The position numbers and the translations under genes are program-made. 64,000 bases of DNA from Calothrix sp. NIES-2100 (lineage in GTDB: Bacteria; Cyanobacteriota; Cyanobacteriia; Cyanobacteriales; Nostocaceae): the NCBI RefSeq assembly GCF_002368195.1, contig NZ_AP018178.1:915738-979737 (forward strand), read 5' to 3'. The notes under the pieces were generated by a model. That model searched no databases, was not told the origin of the DNA, and worked only from the letters and a program-made list of their open reading frames with translations. Numbering within the stretch: the stretch's first letter is position 1; every line of letters starts with the position of its first letter. Below, piece after piece: positions 6,855 through 14,225 of this stretch.

Positions 6855-7238
6855 CTACACCTTTGTAATTTCTTGTATGGCATTAACTGCGGCTTCTAAT
6901 TCTTTGCGACTGCTGGCTTTGACTTTAACTTTTTTGCTGTCTTTGGTTAGTTCTAATTCTATTTCAATAGGTTTGCTACCTAAGCGATCAGTCAGAAAAC
7001 CCCAAACTTGCTGGACACTTTCCGATTTCACAATAGCCATTACTTGACCGACAACATAGCCTGTGACTGACTTACTTCCCACTGGCGCATCGATTTCAGC
7101 TACTCGGTTAACTTCTTCTACCTCATCGAGTTCTTTCATTTGACTTAGAAGTCTTTCGGCTTCCTCGTCCTTTTCCTCTGCATCTAAGTCTTGGTCAATA
7201 AAGGTAATTGTGAGTTTAATGTCTGATGTGTCTGCCAT
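6855..7238 (-). CDS. Effector-associated constant component 1 (EACC1) family protein
   Basis: 127 aa. The start MADTSDIKLTITFIDQDLDAEEKDEEAERLL, the DEVEEVNRV strand, SVTGYVVGQVMAIV and a final KVKVKASSRKELEAAVNAI match the small EACC1 family described by Aravind and co-workers as a constant partner of variable effectors, commonly caspases, in predicted NTP-dependent or signal-dependent conflict systems of multicellular bacteria. It is the first gene of a two-gene operon with the caspase-GUN4 gene, separated by 8 bp, which is the expected arrangement. Its molecular role is not established; it is thought to couple a sensor to the effector. The protein is very acidic at the N-terminus, with no signal peptide or membrane segment. 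Confidence 0.78.
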   Translation of the reverse strand: MADTSDIKLTITFIDQDLDAEEKDEEAERLLSQMKELDEVEEVNRVAEIDAPVGSKSVTGYVVGQVMAIVKSESVQQVWGFLTDRLGSKPIEIELELTKDSKKVKVKASSRKELEAAVNAIQEITKV

Positions 7239-7618
7239 AGTGGATATTAGGTAATTTTAAATACTAGAATTAGTAGATAATGTATTTTTACTGACGCTTA
7301 AAGCTCAGTTTACTATAAATAAATCAATCACAAGGTTGATAATTCCGTAAATTTGAGTATCTGTAGGGTGGGCAATACCTAGGCTGTTCACTTTGATGGA
7401 ATTTGGGGGTTTTTGGTTTATACCATTTTTGTCTGGTGTCATTGCGAGCGAAGCGAAGCAATCGCAAAGATTCTGGGATTGCTTCGTCGTTCCTCCTCGC
7501 AATGACGACACATATTTTGCATGAATTTTTACCCCCTAAAAAGGCACAGAGTCAACACCCTAGGCAATGCCCACCCTACGTATTTGTTCAAAAATTAAAT
7601 ATTAATTCTAGACATATT
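7239..7618. other. Gene-free stretch made largely of an inverted repeat element
   Basis: Upstream of the EACC1-caspase operon, whose promoter should lie near 7240-7310 (AT-rich; no clear box chosen). The remainder is the element at 7363-7579. The frames at 7305-7511 and 7403-7630 are readings of that repeat. Confidence 0.5.
7363..7579. repeat. 217-bp element with imperfect 29-bp inverted ends
   Basis: Left end GTAGGGTGGGCAATACC and the reverse complement of the right end GTAGGGTGGGCATTGCC agree over 29 bp with four mismatches. Nested within (7437-7505) is a hairpin repeat starting GTCATTGCGAGCGAAGCG and ending CGCAATGAC, a common dispersed Nostoc palindrome also found at 50859-50924 and, as one arm, at 47895-47932. 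No coding capacity. Flanks give no clean target duplication. Confidence 0.65.
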
Positions 7619-7819
7619 TTAGGTATCTGATTGATTGCTCTTATCCTTTTCTAATGCTTCCTGGATAGCACGACGACAAAATTCTGGGGGATCTTCTTTT
7701 GCTTTGACTTCCTCTTTCATTTCCTCAGTGCATCGAAAGCTGAGGGTTGTTGTCAATGGTTTTTCTCTGTCTGATTGAATCGGTTGTAAACTCTCTGGAT
7801 TACCTTTAGGGTTAGGCAT
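7619..7819 (-). CDS. Small hypothetical protein, possible antitoxin-like
   Basis: 66 aa. Begins MPNPKGNPESLQPIQSDREK and continues with a beta-helix-helix-like pattern, TTTLSFRCTEEMKEEVKAK then PPEFCRRAIQEALEKDK, the shape of a ribbon-helix-helix or similar small regulator. Small proteins with this opening are widespread in cyanobacteria. No toxin gene is adjacent; the EACC1 gene lies downstream in the same orientation after the repeat element. Function unknown; the fold reading is inference. Confidence 0.6.
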   Translation of the reverse strand: MPNPKGNPESLQPIQSDREKPLTTTLSFRCTEEMKEEVKAKEDPPEFCRRAIQEALEKDKSNQSDT

Positions 7820-7911
7820 TGTTTAGAAATATAAATAACTATCGAAACAAGCGTGTACAAATGTTTAATAGTTAATTGGTGGGTATTTCCCTGGAAAAGT
7901 CTTACCCACCA

Positions 7912-8319
7912 ATGTCCATTACTGAACACTTTCATTCTATGTTCACGCGAACTGAATTAGAAGTCTTGACAATTCCTCAGTTAAGGAATCTTTGTCAAAG
8001 GTACGGTGTTAAGCCTACTGGTAGCTTGGCATACAAAACCAGTTATATTACAACTCTCATGACGTTTAGTGCGATCGCCCTAAAACAGCTTGAGGAAGGG
8101 AGAGGATTAAGATTACCATCATTTGGGAATGTTCAAGCCATAGGTACAGCACTGGATGAAATTAACTCTCCCACTGATGAACAGATAGCCTTAATTAGAA
8201 TTTCTTTTGAAGGTAGGAGAATGGAATACCCTCAAAGATATTACCAAGAGAAGCTATTAGCTATTTACAGGGCTAAGTTACTACTGGAAGAAGTGATTAA
8301 CCTGTTATCACCCTTATAG
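7912..8319 (+). CDS. Hypothetical protein with SAP-like N-terminus
   Basis: 135 aa from the ATG at 7912; a GTG at 7876 in frame is less likely. Residues 10-40 read TELEVLTIPQLRNLCQRYGV followed by a helix, which resembles the SAP motif that binds DNA in other proteins. The rest is helical and contains a HIP1-derived AIALKQ. It is followed within 35 bp by the hairpin that ends the tRNA-Ser gene from the other strand, so the hairpin probably terminates both. I do not recognise the full-length family. Confidence 0.65.
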   Translation: MSITEHFHSMFTRTELEVLTIPQLRNLCQRYGVKPTGSLAYKTSYITTLMTFSAIALKQLEEGRGLRLPSFGNVQAIGTALDEINSPTDEQIALIRISFEGRRMEYPQRYYQEKLLAIYRAKLLLEEVINLLSPL

Positions 8320-8344
8320 TTTAAGCATGGGTAAATTACGCTAC

Positions 8345-8389
8345 TAAAAACAAGATACCCTGTAGAGCCTACAAGCTTTACAGGGTATC
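8345..8389 (-). terminator. Intrinsic terminator of tRNA-Ser (probably bidirectional)
   Basis: Perfect 11-bp arms GATACCCTGTA (8354-8364) and TACAGGGTATC (8379-8389). Read on the minus strand the hairpin is followed by CTTGTTTTTAG, a U-rich tract. It lies 10 bp beyond the 3' end of the tRNA gene. Confidence 0.8.
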
Positions 8390-8398
8390 ATTTTGAAA

Positions 8399-8485
8399 CG
8401 GAGAGGGAGGGATTCGAACCCTCGTATACGTTTCCGCATAACAGACTTTCCAGGTCTGCGCCTTAAACCACTCGGCCACCTCTCC
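8399..8485 (-). tRNA. tRNA-Ser (GGA anticodon)
   Basis: On the minus strand the 87-nt sequence folds as a class II tRNA. Acceptor stem GGAGAGG pairs with CCTCTCC, discriminator base is G73 as in bacterial serine tRNAs, D-arm has TGGCCGAGTGGTTTAAGGC, and the anticodon arm CAGAC-CTGGAAA-GTCTG gives anticodon GGA. A long variable arm (TTATGCGGAAACGTATACG region) separates it from the T-arm GGGTTCGAATCCC. CCA is not encoded, which is normal in cyanobacteria. A terminator follows. Confidence 0.97.
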
Positions 8486-8579
8486 AGGTGCCACGATTTA
8501 CAACTATACAATGAAATCGCAAAAAATGCAAAGATAATTAAAATGACATTTGAGAAGAAAGCTAAAATCCCAAATCAAG

Positions 8580-8948
8580 ATGTCCCAAACATACAACATT
8601 AGAGTTCACGATCGCACTTCTGGCAAGGAATACACCCTAGAAGTCCCAGAAGACCGCTACATTTTGCACAGCGCTGAACATCAAGGAACCGAACTACCGT
8701 TTTCTTGTCGCAATGGGGCTTGCACCACTTGTGCTGTGAGGGTGCTGTCGGGAGAAATTTACCAACCAGAAGCGATTGGATTGTCACCAGAGTTACGGCG
8801 CAAAGGTTATGCCTTATTATGTGTGAGTTATCCCCGTTCTGATTTGGAAGTGGAGACACAAGACGAAGATGAAGTCTATGAACTCCAATTTGGGCGCTAT
8901 TTTGCCAAAGGGAAAGTTAAAGCGGGTTTACCGTTAGATGAGGATTAA
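8580..8948 (+). CDS. Plant-type [2Fe-2S] ferredoxin
   Basis: 122 aa from the ATG at 8580 (MSQTYNIRVH); the longer upstream frame is not needed. Cluster ligands are Cys43, Cys48, Cys51 (CRNGACTTC) and Cys81 (ALLCVSYP), the plant-type ferredoxin pattern. It is about 20 residues longer than photosynthetic PetF, with an acidic tail ending DELQFGRYFAKGK-like and DED. This matches the extended cyanobacterial ferredoxins whose redox partners are mostly unknown. It lies just upstream of the nuclease lipoprotein gene (57 bp to its ATG) and could be co-transcribed. A second plant-type ferredoxin is at 62297-62620. Confidence 0.9.
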   Translation: MSQTYNIRVHDRTSGKEYTLEVPEDRYILHSAEHQGTELPFSCRNGACTTCAVRVLSGEIYQPEAIGLSPELRRKGYALLCVSYPRSDLEVETQDEDEVYELQFGRYFAKGKVKAGLPLDED

Positions 8949-9005
8949 GATTTGGTGGGCGCAAAGGTGCCAATTACGGCTAATAGGTCTTATTTTGGCG
9001 AATTA

Positions 9006-9527
9006 ATGCGAAAAATAGTAATTTTGGCTTGTTTATTACTCCTGGTGAGTTGTCAAGCCAATAAACAGCCAACAACTAATCAAGCGCAGGTGAAAGTAGC
9101 GCGGGTAGTCAGTGGGCAAAGTTTGGAAGTTTTAGGGATGGCGGAACAACCAAATTTAATTTCCCAGGTGCGGTTAATTAGTATTGATGCACCAGACATC
9201 CGCTACCGTCCCTGGGGAGACAACGCCAAACAAGGCTTAGAAACCTTAATTGGGGGTGCGGAACAAATAGTCACCCTAGAGTTTGACATCGAAACCAAAG
9301 ACAAAATTGGCCGGACTTTGGCTTATGTGTGGAAAGATAAAGTTTTATTGAATGAAGAATTAGTTAAACAAGGGCATGTATTATTTGTACCGCGATCGCC
9401 TAATCACAAATATGACCAGCGTTTAGAACGTGCGCAACAATGGGCGAGAATCATGGGACAAGGAATTTGGCAACCAGAAAAACCCATGCGCCTGACTCCG
9501 GCTGAGTTTCGCCGTCAGTATCGATGA
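9006..9527 (+). CDS. Thermonuclease-family lipoprotein (second copy)
   Basis: 173 aa from the ATG at 9006, which places a lipoprotein signal correctly: MRKIVILACLLLLVSCQ with lipobox LVSC near residue 16. The SNase fold follows: VARVVSGQSLEVLG, VRLISIDAPDIRYRPWG (Asp-Pro region), LEFDIETKDKIGRTLAYVW and a final ARIMGQGIWQPEKP helix. The first strand has SGQSLE where active relatives have DGDTL, so one acidic metal ligand is missing; activity should be judged with care. The other lipoprotein nuclease at 3461-4033 keeps DGDTL. Confidence 0.82.
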   Translation: MRKIVILACLLLLVSCQANKQPTTNQAQVKVARVVSGQSLEVLGMAEQPNLISQVRLISIDAPDIRYRPWGDNAKQGLETLIGGAEQIVTLEFDIETKDKIGRTLAYVWKDKVLLNEELVKQGHVLFVPRSPNHKYDQRLERAQQWARIMGQGIWQPEKPMRLTPAEFRRQYR

Positions 9528-9676
9528 GGGATGAGGGATGAGGGGGATGAGGGGGACAAGGGGGACAAGGAAGACAAGGAAGACAAGGAAGACAAGGAAG
9601 ACAAGGGGGATAAATGCCCAATGCCCAATAACAAATAACAAATGACAAATGACAAATGACAAATGACAACTAACAA
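9528..9676. repeat. Short tandem repeats running into the next start codon
   Basis: Low-complexity blocks in order: GATGAGGG units, then GACAAGGAA units, then ATGCCCA, then a run of ACAAATG heptamers. The ATG of the next gene at 9677 is formed by the last of these heptamers. Similar composite blocks recur through the window. Confidence 0.9.
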
Positions 9677-10489
9677 ATGACAAACCTACAAATTTTTCTT
9701 GATATTGCCACAGAAGCTGCTTTAGCTGGTGGTGAAGTGTTACAAAGCTACTGGGGTAAATTAGAAGACGCAATTACAGAAAAAGGCCGTCCTGGTGATT
9801 TGGTGACAGCAGCTGATAAAGCTTCAGAAGTGGTAGTTTTGGAAGTTTTGCGTCGCCACTTTCCCCAACACTCGATTCTGGCTGAGGAATCTGGGAAACA
9901 GGAAAATCAAGATAATGAATTCCTTTGGGCGATCGATCCTTTAGATGGTACAACTAACTACGCTCACCAATACCCTTATTTTGCGGTTTCTATCGGGTTG
10001 TTAATTAATGGCGTTCCCCAAGTAGGCGTAATTTATAACCCATTTCATAATGAACTATTTCGGGCGGCGGCTGGTTTAGGTGCAACACGCAACCGCCGCC
10101 CGATTAAAGTTTCCAGTACTTCTCAACTAGGTAAAAGCCTGCTAGTAACTGGATTTGCCTACGATCGCCGGGAAACCTCTGATAATAACTATGCAGAATT
10201 TTGTCACCTCACCCATTTGACTCAAGGTGTCAGGCGCAGTGGTTCAGCCGCAATGGATTTGGCTTATGTTGCTTGTGGGCGTTTTGATGGTTACTGGGAA
10301 AGGGGACTTTCTCCTTGGGATATGGCGGCGGGGATTATTCTTGTGCAAGAAGCTGGCGGGAAAGTCACCGCTTACGATGGTAGTCCCCTAAACATTGAGT
10401 CAGGTAGAATTTTGGCTACTAATAATTATCTTCATGACAGTCTCAGTCAGGAATTATTACATGTTCCACCACTGTCAACTTGGAAATAA
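9677..10489 (+). CDS. Inositol monophosphatase family protein
   Basis: 270 aa. Metal-binding motifs of the Li+-sensitive phosphatase superfamily are all present: LAEES (Glu for metal 1), WAIDPLDGTTNY (the DPLDGT metal site) and SPWDMAAGIILVQEAGG (the C-terminal WD motif). The fold acts on inositol phosphates, histidinol phosphate or fructose bisphosphate in different members; sequence alone does not separate SuhB-like inositol monophosphatase from the cyanobacterial histidinol-phosphatase-like members. hisZ lies only one gene downstream (11857), which is suggestive but not decisive. The ATG is embedded in an ACAAATG repeat run; the following residues MTNLQIFLDIATEAAL are typical for the family start, so this start is accepted. 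Confidence 0.9.
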   Translation: MTNLQIFLDIATEAALAGGEVLQSYWGKLEDAITEKGRPGDLVTAADKASEVVVLEVLRRHFPQHSILAEESGKQENQDNEFLWAIDPLDGTTNYAHQYPYFAVSIGLLINGVPQVGVIYNPFHNELFRAAAGLGATRNRRPIKVSSTSQLGKSLLVTGFAYDRRETSDNNYAEFCHLTHLTQGVRRSGSAAMDLAYVACGRFDGYWERGLSPWDMAAGIILVQEAGGKVTAYDGSPLNIESGRILATNNYLHDSLSQELLHVPPLSTWK

Positions 10490-10683
10490 AAAATGGGAAT
10501 ACTAAGTCCACAGTCAATAGTCAACTGGTCAATAGTCAATAGTCAATAGTCAATAGTCAAGGGTAATTATTCTGGACTACCGACTCTAGATGATTGACTC
10601 TGGACTTTTGACTACTGACACTTCGCTCATGTAGCGAATTCAACTATCAAAAATTAGTTGCTGACTTTGGTGCATAGGGTTTT
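10490..10683. repeat. Heptamer repeats (AATAGTC units)
   Basis: About eight GTCAATA/AATAGTC heptamers at 10508-10561, then mixed GACTTTTGACTAC-like copies. No gene; the promoter of the J-domain gene is presumably at the right end. Confidence 0.85.
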
Positions 10684-11649
10684 ATGGCTTTAAGAATAGA
10701 TCGTGGACTTTTTAAATATGATTTCATAGACCATCATGCAATTTTGTGTGTGCCGGTTGATGCAGATGTCAAAGAGCTTCGCAAACGCTATTTGATTATT
10801 GCTCGTCGTTTGCATCCTGATACCAATCTTGCGAGTGATGAGGCGGACAAGAAGCTAGCTAATGAATTTTTATCCAAGTTGGTTAACCCAGCTTATGAAA
10901 AACTTTCTGTGGAACGGACTCGCGCAGAATATATGATAGTGCTAACCCAAATGGGTAAGCGTTTATTACAAGAATCTACCTCGGTAGACATTCACACCAA
11001 TTTAGGTAAGCAGTTAGCGACGGCGCCAGAAGCAAATGTCAATCAACTGTATAAAACTGCGATCGCTCAAATTGCAGAAACCCAGTATGATTCGTTACAG
11101 GAAACACCCCAACTCATTGCCCAAATTAGTGAGTTGAATTTAGTTTACTTAATGCGGAGTACCAAAAAATTATTAACAACACCGCCACAATTGACTCAAC
11201 CTACAGTTAACTCAGGATCACAAAAGTCAAATTCAGCACTCAATACAACAACTGTACCACCAGCGTCAGCCACTACTGAATCTTCAGTGGAATCCTATAT
11301 CCGGCGCGCGCAAACTTTAATCGACAAGAACCAATTTCCCCAAGCTCAAGTAGAACTACAAGATGCTTTAAAACTAGAACCGAAGAATAGTCAGTGCCAT
11401 AGCCTGATAGGATTGGTGTATTTGAAGCAAAATCGCTTGAAAATGGCCAAGGTTCATTTTGATAATGCCCTGAAATTAGATCCCAATGACAAAATAGCTT
11501 TGGAATGGAAACCAAAGCTAGACAAGTCTTTGGGGCAACAAACTGGTGGTTCTCAGAAAAATTCAGTTTTTAATAGAGCTGGTAAACAATCAGATCAGTC
11601 TGGAGGTAGTAGTTTGTTTGGTGGTTTGTTTGGTGGGAAGAAAAAATAG
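10684..11649 (+). CDS. J-domain protein with C-terminal TPR
   Basis: 321 aa. Residues about 15-85 form a J domain: DADVKELRKRYLIIARRLHPDTN holds the invariant HPD that stimulates Hsp70 ATPase, followed by the helix that ends ERTRAEYMI. The middle (100-195) is a helical region and a Ser/Thr/Pro-rich linker. Residues about 205-275 carry two TPR units (RAQTLIDKNQFPQAQVELQDALKLEPKN-like and the LKMAKVHFDNALKLDPND unit). The end is Gly-rich with GGLFGGLFGGKKK-like composition. No cysteine zinc centre, so it is a type C (DnaJ-like) co-chaperone. The partner and location are unknown. Confidence 0.88.
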   Translation: MALRIDRGLFKYDFIDHHAILCVPVDADVKELRKRYLIIARRLHPDTNLASDEADKKLANEFLSKLVNPAYEKLSVERTRAEYMIVLTQMGKRLLQESTSVDIHTNLGKQLATAPEANVNQLYKTAIAQIAETQYDSLQETPQLIAQISELNLVYLMRSTKKLLTTPPQLTQPTVNSGSQKSNSALNTTTVPPASATTESSVESYIRRAQTLIDKNQFPQAQVELQDALKLEPKNSQCHSLIGLVYLKQNRLKMAKVHFDNALKLDPNDKIALEWKPKLDKSLGQQTGGSQKNSVFNRAGKQSDQSGGSSLFGGLFGGKKK

Positions 11650-11856
11650 TCAGCAACTCACGAATCGTGCCATCTAGGTGAAGGGCTGGGGGCAGAGGGA
11701 GCAGGGGGGCAGAGGGGACAAAGGGGACAAGGAAAGGGGGACAAAATCAATATTCAGAAATATTTTTGACTTTTGACTTTTGACTTTTGACTTTTGACTT
11801 TTGACTCTTGCCCCATGCCCAATAAAAATTGACAATCAGCAACTTGGAGAGGATTA
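11650..11856. repeat. GGGGACA and TTTTGAC short repeats
   Basis: Contains G-rich GGACAAAG units (11697-11745) and about six TTTTGAC heptamers (11765-11805), then ATGCCCAATAAAAA. The hisZ start at 11857 is preceded by GGAGAGGATTA, a good ribosome site. Confidence 0.85.
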
Positions 11857-13077
11857 ATGGTGTATCAGCCAGCAGCGGGAGCCAGGGATTTATTACCTTT
11901 GGATGTGGCTCAAAAACGCTGGATTGAAGATAGGTTACAACAAGTATTTCATCGTTGGGGTTATCACAGAATTATTACCTCAACGTTGGAGCGCATGGAT
12001 ACGCTGATGGCGGGGGAAGCAATTCAGCGTCAGACGGTAATTCAACTCCAAAATGCTGAAGATGAAGAATTAGGCTTGCGTCCAGAACTCACAGCCTCAA
12101 TTGCTCGTACTGTCGTGACGCGCATGGCAGGTGCTACTTATCCCCAACGGCTGTACTACAATGCCAATGTCTTTCGCCGCATCTGGGAAAATCGGCATAA
12201 CCGTCAGCAAGAGTTTTATCAAGCTGGGGTGGAGTTGCTTGGTGCGAGTGGATTGCTAGCCAATGCAGAAGTACTGTTATTAGTGGCTGATTGTTTAGCA
12301 GCTCTGTCGTTACAGGGATGGCATTTAATTTTAGGTGAGGCGGGAATTACCCGATCGCTGTTGAGCGTTTTTCCGACTCATCTCCAAGGCAAAATTCGTC
12401 ATGCGATCGCTCATCTTGACCGCATTGCCATAGATAATTTACCCCTAAGTGAGGAACTACGCGATCGCGCCCGACTCATTTTAGATCTACGCGGTACAAG
12501 CAGCGAAGTCTTGCAAAAAGTCAATAGCTTAGATCTAGACACAGCACAACAAGCAGCTGTAAATAACCTCACTTCCCTAGTAGAGTTAGTAGAATCAGCG
12601 GGAAATTACCCCTTAATTCTCGACCTCAGCTTGATTCAAACCATCGATTACTACACCGGGATCGTGTTTGAAGTCGTCAGCGATAAAGAAGGACAAGCCC
12701 AGGTTTTAGGCAGAGGTGGGCGCTACGACCAGCTTTTGGGACTATATCATCCCCAAGGAGAAAACATCCCCGGTATTGGCTTTGCCCTCAATCTTGAAGA
12801 TTTATACCAAATTATCCAATCTACTCAGCAATTACCGCAAACTCCCCCAGCCAGCGATTGGTTAGTAGTACCAGAAACAGCTAATGCTGATGCAGCCGCC
12901 TTTGCTTACGCGCAAAAGCTGCGGGATTCTAGTGAGATAGTGCGGGTAGAAATAGATTTGGGGGGAAGAGAAAAAGAGGCTATCCGCCAATACGCACGCG
13001 ATCGCGGTATCTCGCAAATCGCTTGGATACAAGCTGATGGCTCACCCATCATTGAATCATTGCCTCATAGCAATTAA
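11857..13077 (+). CDS. hisZ: ATP phosphoribosyltransferase regulatory subunit HisZ
   Basis: 406 aa, a histidyl-tRNA synthetase-like protein without tRNA function. The opening MVYQPAAGARDLLPLDVAQKR is typical of HisZ. Class II synthetase motifs are recognisable but altered: motif 2-like region QRLYYNANVFRRIW and a motif 3-like GRGGRYDQLLG; the body contains IDYYTGIVFEV. HisZ pairs with short-form HisG to make the first enzyme of histidine biosynthesis, which is how most cyanobacteria do it. hisG is not in this window. A GGAGAGG ribosome site is eight bases before the ATG. Confidence 0.93.
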   Translation: MVYQPAAGARDLLPLDVAQKRWIEDRLQQVFHRWGYHRIITSTLERMDTLMAGEAIQRQTVIQLQNAEDEELGLRPELTASIARTVVTRMAGATYPQRLYYNANVFRRIWENRHNRQQEFYQAGVELLGASGLLANAEVLLLVADCLAALSLQGWHLILGEAGITRSLLSVFPTHLQGKIRHAIAHLDRIAIDNLPLSEELRDRARLILDLRGTSSEVLQKVNSLDLDTAQQAAVNNLTSLVELVESAGNYPLILDLSLIQTIDYYTGIVFEVVSDKEGQAQVLGRGGRYDQLLGLYHPQGENIPGIGFALNLEDLYQIIQSTQQLPQTPPASDWLVVPETANADAAAFAYAQKLRDSSEIVRVEIDLGGREKEAIRQYARDRGISQIAWIQADGSPIIESLPHSN

Positions 13078-13124
13078 CGCCAGCCCTGATACACATAAAC
13101 CATCATAGGGGCACAACAATGTTC

Positions 13125-13315
13125 ATTGGTGTCAACTTAACGTGAAACCCTTATCAAGACGTGATAAGCGAATTCTCTCACTTAACATCAAGATCCGCGT
13201 TACCCCACCCCAGTTTTGCTGACGCAAAACTTCCCCTCCCCGCTTGCGGGGAGGGGATTGAGGGGTGGGGTAAAACGTATATCGGGTAAGCGTTCGAGCT
13301 TAAATTGACACCAAT
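13125..13315. mobile_element. Miniature element family 1, copy B (about 191 bp)
   Basis: Ends ATTGGTGTCAACTTAACG (left) and TTAAATTGACACCAAT (right). Interior order matches copy C at 62837: CGTGAAACCCTTATCAAGAC, GCGAATTCTCTCACTTAA, GATCCGCGTTACCCCACCCC and the GC-rich hairpin. The insertion is flanked by GGGCACAACAATGTTC and its near inverse GATTGTTGTGCCC, i.e. it sits at the centre of the dispersed palindrome GGGCACAACAATGTTGTGCC, which occurs uninterrupted near 29098. Confidence 0.8.
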
Positions 13316-13474
13316 GAAGATTGTTGTGCCCTTCAATTTATTCTGCAACATTAAAGTTTTGTGAACAATTTGAATTATCCCAGCCTTTAGAGCTGATAAC
13401 CTATCAAACAAGTAGGAGGAGGTTAGCTGCTGTCATGATATTCCAACCTAAACTTATTGGGCTGGATAACCTTT

Positions 13475-14197
13475 ATGTGTAGTGACTTTAGTGACTCCTC
13501 TGTGATTAGCTTGCTGCAAGCGGCTTTAAGTAATTCAATGGCAAGAAGCAGGCTATTACAGCAACAAAAAACACTCCAGGAAATCATCAATGATCTTCCT
13601 GCTCGTCAATGGTTATTTGAGCAATTATGTCAAGCTGATAATCCAAATCAGGTAAAGGATTTCATCATCACGATGATGAAGTCTTCCAGGTTAATTTGGA
13701 ACGGTGCGAGGATATCACCGGATATCTATAGTGAAGCGCTATCAAGAACCTGGATATGGTTTATGGAAAATCTGGGAAAGTATAACCCAGAAAAAGCTAG
13801 CTTTGTCACCTGGTTTAACCAAAAGCTGCGATGGACGATTCAGGATGTGATTCGCGAACAAGCCGATGAAGAAAGAAGACGGTTAACGCCAACACAGGAA
13901 GAAGATCGTGAGTGGATTTATCCGCCTGCGCCAGAGCCAGATCGATGGTATGAAACTATCCAAGAATGGCGAGAATTAGTGCAAAATTATCCCCATATCT
14001 TCAAAGATTGTCGAATGCAGAGTCATCCCCATGTCAACTGTCAGGTGTTGTTGATGCATATCTTGAATGTATTGCAAGATTCCGGGGAGTTTTCTTGGAA
14101 TGCGATCGCCCAAGAATATGCAGTCGAAGCAACAGCCCTGAGGAGATTTTGTCGAACAAGATGTTTTCCTCGTTTGAGACAGTTATTGTCTCAATAA
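13475..14197 (+). CDS. Sigma-70-like regulatory protein (cyanobacterial type)
   Basis: 240 aa from ATG 13475 (a TTG at 13457 is also in frame). The middle, SEALSRTWIWFMENLGKYNP followed by ASFVTWFNQKLRWTIQDVIRE, resembles sigma region 2 (core-binding and -10-binding helices). The C-terminus, FSWNAIAQEYAVEATALRRFCRTRC, has the spacing of a region 4 helix-turn-helix. It is the first gene of a module with a DUF1822 gene 28 bp downstream and a CHAT-receptor gene after that; this order is known from other Nostocales genomes. It may direct transcription of the module or act as a specialised sigma factor. A real sigma activity has not been shown for this group as far as I know. Confidence 0.72.
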   Translation: MCSDFSDSSVISLLQAALSNSMARSRLLQQQKTLQEIINDLPARQWLFEQLCQADNPNQVKDFIITMMKSSRLIWNGARISPDIYSEALSRTWIWFMENLGKYNPEKASFVTWFNQKLRWTIQDVIREQADEERRRLTPTQEEDREWIYPPAPEPDRWYETIQEWRELVQNYPHIFKDCRMQSHPHVNCQVLLMHILNVLQDSGEFSWNAIAQEYAVEATALRRFCRTRCFPRLRQLLSQ

Positions 14198-14225
14198 TAT
14201 TGCAAACAGTTTCCAAACGTTTTCT

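Noticed and set aside
8393..8602. Plus-strand 69-codon frame over the tRNA
   Set aside because: It overlaps the antisense of tRNA-Ser and has no ribosome site.
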